5,035 nt of DNA from CALMFT01 sp964563595. GTDB lineage: Bacteria; Patescibacteriota; Gracilibacteria; Absconditabacterales; Absconditicoccaceae. Both the position numbers and the translations under genes were made by a program. Location of the stretch: contig CAZLWR010000049.1 in the NCBI GenBank assembly GCA_964563595.1, positions 1 through 5,035 of the forward strand, written 5' to 3'. Shown here in pieces: positions 1 to 5,035 of this stretch. The first letter of the stretch is position 1. Each line of letters begins with the position of its first letter. The notes under the pieces were generated by a model. That model worked only from the letters and a program-made list of their open reading frames with translations, was not told where the DNA came from and searched no databases.

Positions 1-1967
1 AATTCTGCTTCTACCTCTGCGTTATTAGATCATTGAGCATGAGCATCGGCATCAGCTCTTCAGATAATTGTAGCAGTGGACTGTATACCATCTATAGCTT
101 TGAGTTTTTTTGTAAACTGCTCAGTAATGCTTTTTGTATACTCGAGCGAGCTACCAGGCTTTATTGTGACTCATATAGTGAAGCTTGTTTCATTGAAGGG
201 CGGCAATCATTCTTTTTGAGTACTAAGATATAGTCAGATACTAATAGGCAATGTTAATAAAGCAAAGAATAGGGCTTTCCTGGGATGAGCAAGACTTCGT
301 TTAATAGGATATATCGCTAAAGATTTGAGTTTTTTTGTAAATCGTGTATCTTCTTCTTTTTGAATAATTTGATTGATTCTATCTTCTCTTTGTGCACTGG
401 GTTCATCACTTTCTTCCTGCAATTCAGGATACTTTTGTAGATACTTTTTCTGTATCCAATACGGTAAAATATAAGAACATACTGCAGGTACAAAAGTCAG
501 TGCGACAATAAGTGAAATAAATAGTGAGATAAGATACGCTAATCCAATTGGTGTTAATAATTTACCATCAATGCCTGGAAGCATAAGAAACGGTATAAAT
601 ACAATCATCTGTAATAAAGTCGCAAATACTACACTTCCTCTGACTTCTTGCGATGCATGGTAGATGATATTCCACAAGCTTTTTTGTAATGCTTTCGGAC
701 GCAGGTAGTTTTCCTTGAGTCTTCTGTAAATATTTTCCATGTCAACAATGGAATCATCTACGAGTTCCCCAATAGCAATTGTCAGTCATCCAAGAATCAT
801 GATATTGATTCAGATTCAGAATATATTGAATATAATAGCAGTTAATAAAAATGTAATTGGTAATGACAGCATGACAATAACGGTTGTTCTTATGTTCATA
901 AGAAATATTGCTATTACTATTGTTACAATAATCATGGCTTCGATAAGTGCCCTCTGTACGTTATCCAGTCACTTTTCTATAAAATTTGCTTGTCTGAAAA
1001 GTTCTTTATGCAAAATAACTCACTTGGGAAGGGTGGATTCTATAGCATTCATCTGATCTTCGATTTGTTGCGTGAGTGCTATCGTATTTGCATTGGGTAT
1101 TTTACTGATACGAATGATTACTCCTGCTTCAGAGTTGATAATTGCATCGCCTCTTCTTTGAGCATTTGATCATTCGGTAATTCTAGAAACATCGCTAAGC
1201 AATATATTTTGTCATTCTTTGCTTTTTGTAATGATAAGTCATCAAAGCTCTTTTATGCTGCTATTGATTGGTTTGATAGAAACAGGATACTCAGTTGTTG
1301 CTTGTAGTACTATTCCTCATCATGCAGGTAAAGTAATATCTTTCAATGCTGATTCTATTTGTTCATTATCAATGTGATAATTTACCATTTTTACAGGATC
1401 GAGCAAGATATTGTATTGTTTAGGTGCCCCTCACATAATCAAGAGGTTTGAGATACCCTGAATACTGGTAAGAGTTTGTCTGATAGTTCATTCCGCTATG
1501 CCCCTGAGATCTTCTTGAGTAATTGAAGAATCGTTTGTCGTAAGTCCTATCCGTAATACCTCACCTAACAATGCAGATTCGGGAGCGACACTTATATGGA
1601 CTCATTCAGGAAGTCAGACAGTTTGTATTCTTTCATAGACTTGCTGACGATTGATATTGCTTTTGGTTCATCGGTCAAATTCAATATTGATGACCGATAA
1701 ACCAAGTGCCGAACTGCTTCTGACGGCTTGGACTCATGGAATAGTTGCAAACGTTCTCTCTAAGGGCATAGAAACTATTTGTTCAACTTCTTGGGCTCAC
1801 AGTCACTCTGCTTCAGCAAAAACAGTTACACGAGGTCTGTTGAGATCGGGAAGCACATCAACGGGCAATCACCTCAACGAAAATATCCCTCATATGATAA
1901 TAAAAAGATATACTATAAGGACAAAAGCTCTATATTTCAGGGAAGACTTTATGATAAAGTTAAACAT
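1..1967 (-). CDS. Heavy-metal efflux RND transporter, CzcA/CusA family (3' part outside window)
   Basis: This is the inner-membrane pump subunit of a proton-driven metal efflux system. The first 655 residues are visible, of roughly 1000-1200 expected. Reading TGA as Gly gives one open frame with about 26 TGA codons. Family marks in order: TM1 at residues 13-31; PVDVLPDLNRPRVTV at 35-49; an SSSALGLS stretch at 84-91; TM2-TM4 at about 339-410; the TM4 signature AIGELVDDSIVDMEN at 398-412, with D404 and D405 as likely proton-relay acids; TM5 446-464; TM6 472-500; TM7 562-583; and GLPPFNE at 587-593, which opens the second periplasmic part. The ATG at 1967 follows an in-frame TAA by 12 nt, so this start is the natural one. 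No Shine-Dalgarno is seen. It lies directly downstream of its adaptor gene, separated only by a 90-aa ORF. Metal specificity is not certain. The family call is very secure; the TM limits are by eye. Confidence 0.95.
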
Positions 1968-1979
1968 GCGTATGGTAAT

Positions 1980-2252
1980 TTACTTTAATAAAATATAAAT
2001 AAGTCCTGGTATAAAAATAAATAATCAAACAAAAATCACCTCTGTCTTACAATTCATAGGATTTGCTTTTTTGTTACCAAACACCTTTCGTTCTACAAGA
2101 TGTCATAGTGCTTGTAGTCACCAACCTCATAGATAAACTATAAGTGAAATTGCATATAATCATAATACTACTAATCAAATTCATACTATATGGAATAAGA
2201 TATTTACTGTTCAAACATGACAAGCTAGAAATGTTTTAATTGCTTTAATCAT
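1980..2252 (-). CDS. Small membrane protein resembling short DUF962/Mpo1-like proteins (tentative)
   Basis: A 90-aa protein in code 25, with eight TGA codons read as Gly, an ATG start and a TAA stop. Two hydrophobic hairpin-like stretches are visible (about residues 16-42 and 73-88), so it is probably an integral membrane protein. The pattern N17-x3-H21-x2-G24-I25 followed by G43-W44-x2-Q47-x2-G50-H51-x2-E54 recalls the short bacterial DUF962 proteins, related to yeast Mpo1, a membrane Fe(II)-dependent fatty-acid dioxygenase. H12, H21 and H51 would then be candidate metal ligands. This assignment rests on motif memory only. The gene sits between the adaptor and RND genes with gaps of 42 and 12 nt, so it is probably co-transcribed with them. 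Its role there is unknown: it might be an accessory pump subunit or an unrelated lipid enzyme. No ribosome binding site is apparent. Confidence 0.8.
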
Positions 2253-2294
2253 TATGAAGATATAATGCAAATAAAAAGTATGTATCAAAAAGTT

Positions 2295-4316
2295 CTACTT
2301 GCCTACTATATTGACAGTCATCCCGTCTTTTCGATCCCCATCAAAAATATTAGCTACGATAGCATCCGTAGTTTTCAGTCCTTCGTTGACATAACTTTTA
2401 CTTCAATCGGTATATGCTATAGTAATATACCATTGTTTAAGAATGTTTGTAGGCAATAGTTTATAAACAAAACTTTTTCCTTGTTCATCTTGCTTTATCG
2501 CTGTATTAGGAATCTCTACAACTGTCGTTCCACTCAGACCCTGTGATGATACTCTAATATTGGTACCAAGCGGATAGGGGCTTTCTCCATCAAATGTCCC
2601 TTCTACCGTTAGTGTTTGTGTATCTTGATTTACAGACTGTGCAATTCTAGACACAGATCATGCTGATAGTGGCTGATCTCATCCAAGTCAGATTTGTAAT
2701 ATTTGTCCCGCTTTAAGTTTTCAATATTCTCTAACAGGCACTTCAAATCTAACAAATGGTTTACTATTTGAACTATTTCCAACAATATCAAAGATTGGTG
2801 TATTTGCTTGAATGCTTTGTCCAATTACTATATTTTTACGAGATATTGTACCTGCAAACGGCGCAGTAACACTCACTGATTTACTTATTGATTGTATTGC
2901 TCATAGTGCATTTTGATTTGCTTGTAACTCAGCTTTTGCTTTAAGAACATTAGCCTCTGATTCAATGATGAGTTTTTGGATGTCAAATCATCTGATAGAC
3001 TGATCTCCATTCAACTCAGCAAGCTCTTTTTGTTTTTCTGCATCGAGTAAATCAATCTGTTTGCTCAACAAAGCAATTTCTTGATCAATTCCTGCAAGGT
3101 CTGCATTTGATTGAATAATTCCTCATGATGCAATTGCATTTGATCCAATAAATTCTTGTTGGAGCTCTTTATAGCTAGAAAGAATTGTTGTGATTCCTGT
3201 ATCTTTATCAGAGGATGCATTAATAAGTGAAGCTATATCACTACTAATCTCATCAATAGTATACTCTGAATACGCAATAGATGCTCATAATAGATTAATT
3301 CATTCTTTAAGAGTTTTTTCCGTAAGATCAGCAAGAGTAAATCTCTCCACAGTTGTTAATGTGTCCCATTTAGGATACTGATAGAGTACCTGTGTCATAA
3401 GCTCCAAGAAAACCTGTCTTTGTCTTATGTTTTTTGCACCCCAATATATATTCAAGTTAAATTCTCTATCGAATGATAGATAGGTTATTTCTCCTTTTGC
3501 AAATACCTTTCCCATAACAGCAATAGCATTTTGGATTGATCATTGGAGCTCTTTTTCAATATTTGCTTGTTTTTGTATATTTAAACCTATTACAGAACTA
3601 CTTGAAAGTTTATTTGCTTCTATAGTCTGCTTTTTTGCACCCATTTGTGTTTTCAAATTATCAATTCTTACTTGTAATTGTTGTTTTTGCGTATCAATAG
3701 AAATATCGATAGCTTTCTTTTTCTGGTCAAAGACATTTTGCATTACGCCACCAGTTGATCATCATTGTATTTTGAGATAATTAGCAACATTATATGCTGC
3801 ATTGATTTGTCATTGTGAAACAGCAATATCAGCTTTTTTTGATGCTAGTAGTGCAATAATTTCTGGTGCATTGCTTGCAATTCACACTACTGCTACTACT
3901 TGTCATTTGCTGACTTTATCTCACAGGTTAACTTGTAATTTGGTAATAATTCACTCACGAGATGAAAAGATACTACCGTATTCATCAGACATGATTATTC
4001 ATGGATAGGACTGATTCATAATTGAGTCAGTATTTACTTGCATAGGATTGATAAACGCATCACCCGATAAAGAAGCAGTAGATCAAAGATTCGCCGCCTC
4101 TTCATCACCGTGTCACTGATGCGCAAAAGCATTGGAAACTCGTATTGTTCACATCAAAAATCATACTATAAATACTATAGTTGTTTGTGTTTTTGGTGTA
4201 AAAATAAAATTGAATATTTGGAAAGTGGGAAGTTTAAGTAACTTTACTCCGATGTAATTTAATCAATTATCGATATGATCGAGAAAATTATTAATATAAG
4301 CTGATAATCATGCCAT
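2295..4316 (-). CDS. Membrane fusion (periplasmic adaptor) protein of the RND metal pump, CusB/CzcB/HlyD type
   Basis: A 673-aa protein in code 25 with about 25 TGA-Gly codons, ATG start and TAG stop. It should link the RND pump to the outer part of the envelope. In order: a polar N-terminus (1-45); a hydrophobic export/anchor segment at about 46-60 ending in AFA; an HQGHGDEE metal-binding-like motif at 66-73; the first lipoyl half (about 110-145, GIITKLQVNLGDKVSKGQ); a long Gln/Lys-rich helical, probably coiled-coil, region (about 152-480); the second lipoyl half starting SVTAPFAGTISR at 482-493; a beta-barrel region (about 518-600); and a C-terminal membrane-proximal domain ending near 673. 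Typical adaptors have about 350-500 residues. The excess is mostly in the helical region, which carries a less repetitive insert at about 260-400. The gene lies 52 nt downstream of a His/Cys-rich gene and upstream of the RND gene. The adaptor call is secure; an exact subfamily is not. Confidence 0.92.
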
Positions 4317-4368
4317 GATAAAACAAAAAAATATAAAAATAGGTTAACAAAAAATTGCTAAACTATTC

Positions 4369-4788
4369 TTATATAATTCTTACTACGGCTCATACACGAG
4401 GCATAAGCAACTCTATGGGAATTGGAGGTCAGGTTGCATTTCTAGTAAAATATGGCTCAACTCAGGTTGGATTTGTATGTGAAAGATATAATGTGTTTTT
4501 TTCAATATGATGATCTCGTAGTTCAAGTAATATTTCATGATATCCACAGCCAAGAGTGACTTTTCATTCTTCTATACTTTCGCAAGTTACTTCACATTCG
4601 CCTGTAGAGCATCAGGCTATTTGCTTTTCTTGATGTTCATGGTTATTTCAATCAGTGTGTTCATGAGATACACTAACTTCTTGTGTTTGATGATGTTCCT
4701 CTATAACTGTAAGATGAGAAAAAACCGACTGACTATACCAATACAAGCCAATCAAAAACACAATAAATAATTTTTTTACCGTATTCAT
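4369..4788 (-). CDS. Exported His/Cys-rich putative metal-binding protein, family unknown
   Basis: A 139-aa protein in code 25 (six TGA-Gly codons, ATG start, TAA stop). The N-terminus (KK at 5-6, then a hydrophobic run to about residue 20, then SVFS) looks like a signal peptide with likely cleavage after S24, leaving H25 as the first mature residue. The mature part has 11 His (25, 32, 33, 42, 44, 50, 52, 84, 93, 94, 104) and four Cys (60, 65, 69, 81), in a SHEHTDGNNHEH segment and a C-x4-C-x3-C cluster. This suggests metal binding outside the cytoplasmic membrane, perhaps as a chaperone, buffer or sensor. I do not recognise a family for the C-terminal half. It is the first gene after the P-type ATPase (96-nt gap) and precedes the adaptor by 52 nt, which supports a role in the same metal-efflux pathway. 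Function is inferred from composition and context only. Confidence 0.85.
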
Positions 4789-4852
4789 ATTTTTTTAGTA
4801 GGAATATCAAATAAGATACAATATGACTCGAAGAATTAGCTTTTTTATTGCA

Positions 4853-4880
4853 AGTATAAACGTATGTAGTGTACGCTTAA
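4853..4880 (-). promoter_or_regulatory. Possible promoter for the His/Cys-rich gene and downstream efflux genes
   Basis: On the minus strand TATACT (4858-4853) matches 5 of 6 bases of the bacterial -10 consensus. A poor -35-like TTAAGC lies 16 nt upstream (4880-4875). The dyad at 4858-4878 overlaps the spacer, which is where a repressor or MerR-type activator would bind. The implied leader to the ATG at 4788 would be about 60 nt. In AT-rich DNA such matches arise by chance, and read-through from the ATPase gene is an equally good explanation for expression. Confidence 0.22.
4858..4878. promoter_or_regulatory. Imperfect inverted repeat between the ATPase and the His/Cys-rich gene
   Basis: On the minus strand AAGCGTA and TACGTTT flank a 7-nt spacer (CACTACA). 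They pair over 7 bp with one G-U. The dyad starts 6 nt after the ATPase stop. It could be a regulator operator, since it would lie just upstream of a possible -10 box, or a weak RNA hairpin. There is no U tract of the length expected for an intrinsic terminator. It does not match the CopY box (TACA-n2-TGTA) or a CsoR-type GC-rich palindrome. The dyad itself is visible; any function is a guess. Confidence 0.35.
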
Positions 4881-4884
4881 TTTC

Positions 4885-5035
4885 TTACACATTCTTCAAC
4901 CTCAGACTATTCAATACTACACATATACTACTAAAAGCCATAGCAGCTCAAGCGAATGCGGGATGTAGTCATAAACCAAAACGAATAAACATACCTGTGG
5001 CGATCGGTATCAATAAGATATTATATCCAAATGCT
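4885..5035 (-). CDS. copA: C-terminal end of P1B-type copper/silver-translocating ATPase (5' part outside window)
   Basis: Only the last 49 codons plus TAA are present; the gene enters from the right edge. They encode the final two membrane helices. The fragment has YNILLIP at its residues 4-10, matching the YN-x4-P motif of helix 7, and MAFSS at 32-36, matching the M-x2-SS motif of helix 8 of P1B-1 (Cu+/Ag+) ATPases. It ends with the common NSLRLK tail. Both in-frame TGA codons (FGLGLHP and FAGAAM) fall where Gly is plausible. These enzymes use ATP to export monovalent copper or silver from the cytoplasm. The nucleotide-binding, CPC and metal-binding domains are not in view. The copper assignment relies on the two helix motifs; the symbol is used in the generic sense. 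Confidence 0.88.

Noticed and set aside
237..782. Stretch of the RND gene without any TGA although it has several GGN Gly codons
   Set aside because: Only about five Gly codons are involved, so absence of TGA can be chance; codon use is otherwise like the rest of the gene, with no sign of a transferred segment.
33..1998. Plus-strand open frames over the left half (for example 739-1056 and 1651-1998)
   Set aside because: They lie antisense to the RND gene, have low-complexity translations and show no family motifs; they are shadows of the recoded minus-strand gene.
4317..4368. Promoter in the 52-nt gap before the adaptor gene
   Set aside because: Only generic AT-rich hexamers are present, with no pair at proper spacing; a transcript running through from upstream is the simpler reading.
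2265..4770. Plus-strand open frames over the adaptor and His/Cys-rich genes
   Set aside because: Same reason: antisense to clear coding frames, and no recognisable protein features.
4841..4884. Intrinsic terminator after the ATPase gene
   Set aside because: The hairpin is short and AT-rich and is not followed directly by a long U run on the minus-strand transcript.
1..5035. A decayed locus of pseudogenes with many nonsense mutations
   Set aside because: All interruptions are TGA, never TAA or TAG, there are no frameshifts, and the reading frames remain intact across family motifs over hundreds of codons.
1..5035. UGA read as tryptophan (code 4, Mycoplasma-like) or as selenocysteine
   Set aside because: TGA falls at conserved Gly sites and in Gly-Gly pairs, TGG is used separately for Trp, and the number of TGA codons is far too high for selenocysteine.
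1..5035. CRISPR array, tRNA/rRNA gene, insertion sequence or attachment site
   Set aside because: I found no spaced direct repeats, no cloverleaf-like segment, and no transposase motif or terminal inverted repeats; nearly all of the window is accounted for by the minus-strand genes.

Overview
The window is a fragment of a bacterial genome that reads UGA as glycine (genetic code 25). That points to Candidatus Absconditabacteria (SR1) or Gracilibacteria (BD1-5) in the Candidate Phyla Radiation (CPR). Under the standard code the minus strand looks shattered into short ORFs. When in-frame TGA is read as Gly, five continuous genes appear, all on the minus strand. About 67 in-frame TGA codons fall at positions where the recognised families carry Gly. 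No gene ends in TGA: the visible stops are TAA (three) and TAG (one), and TGG is still used for Trp. The DNA is AT-rich, and no clear Shine-Dalgarno sequence precedes any of the four visible starts.

Layout in the direction of transcription (right to left). (1) 5035-4885: the last 49 codons of a copper-type P1B ATPase, with the YN-x4-P and M-x2-SS signatures of the last two membrane helices. (2) 4884-4789: a 96-nt gap with a dyad and a possible promoter. (3) 4788-4369: a 139-aa exported His/Cys-rich protein of unknown family. (4) 4316-2295: a 673-aa membrane fusion (periplasmic adaptor) protein with two lipoyl half-motifs and an unusually long helical region. (5) 2252-1980: a 90-aa membrane protein resembling short DUF962/Mpo1-like proteins. 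(6) 1967 to the left edge: the first 655 residues of an RND heavy-metal efflux pump of the CzcA/CusA family, which continues beyond the window. The gaps inside the run are 52, 42 and 12 nt, so (3)-(6) look like one operon, perhaps together with (1).

Taken together this is a metal-efflux cluster, probably for copper or silver judging by the ATPase. The ATPase would move metal out of the cytoplasm, the His/Cys-rich protein could bind it outside the membrane, and the adaptor plus RND pump could move it further. Points of interest are the recoded genes, an RND/adaptor pair in a lineage usually thought to lack a classical outer membrane, a large insert in the adaptor hairpin, and loss of the CusA copper-binding methionines at the two positions that can be compared. 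The plus strand holds no credible gene, and I see no RNA gene, CRISPR array or mobile element.
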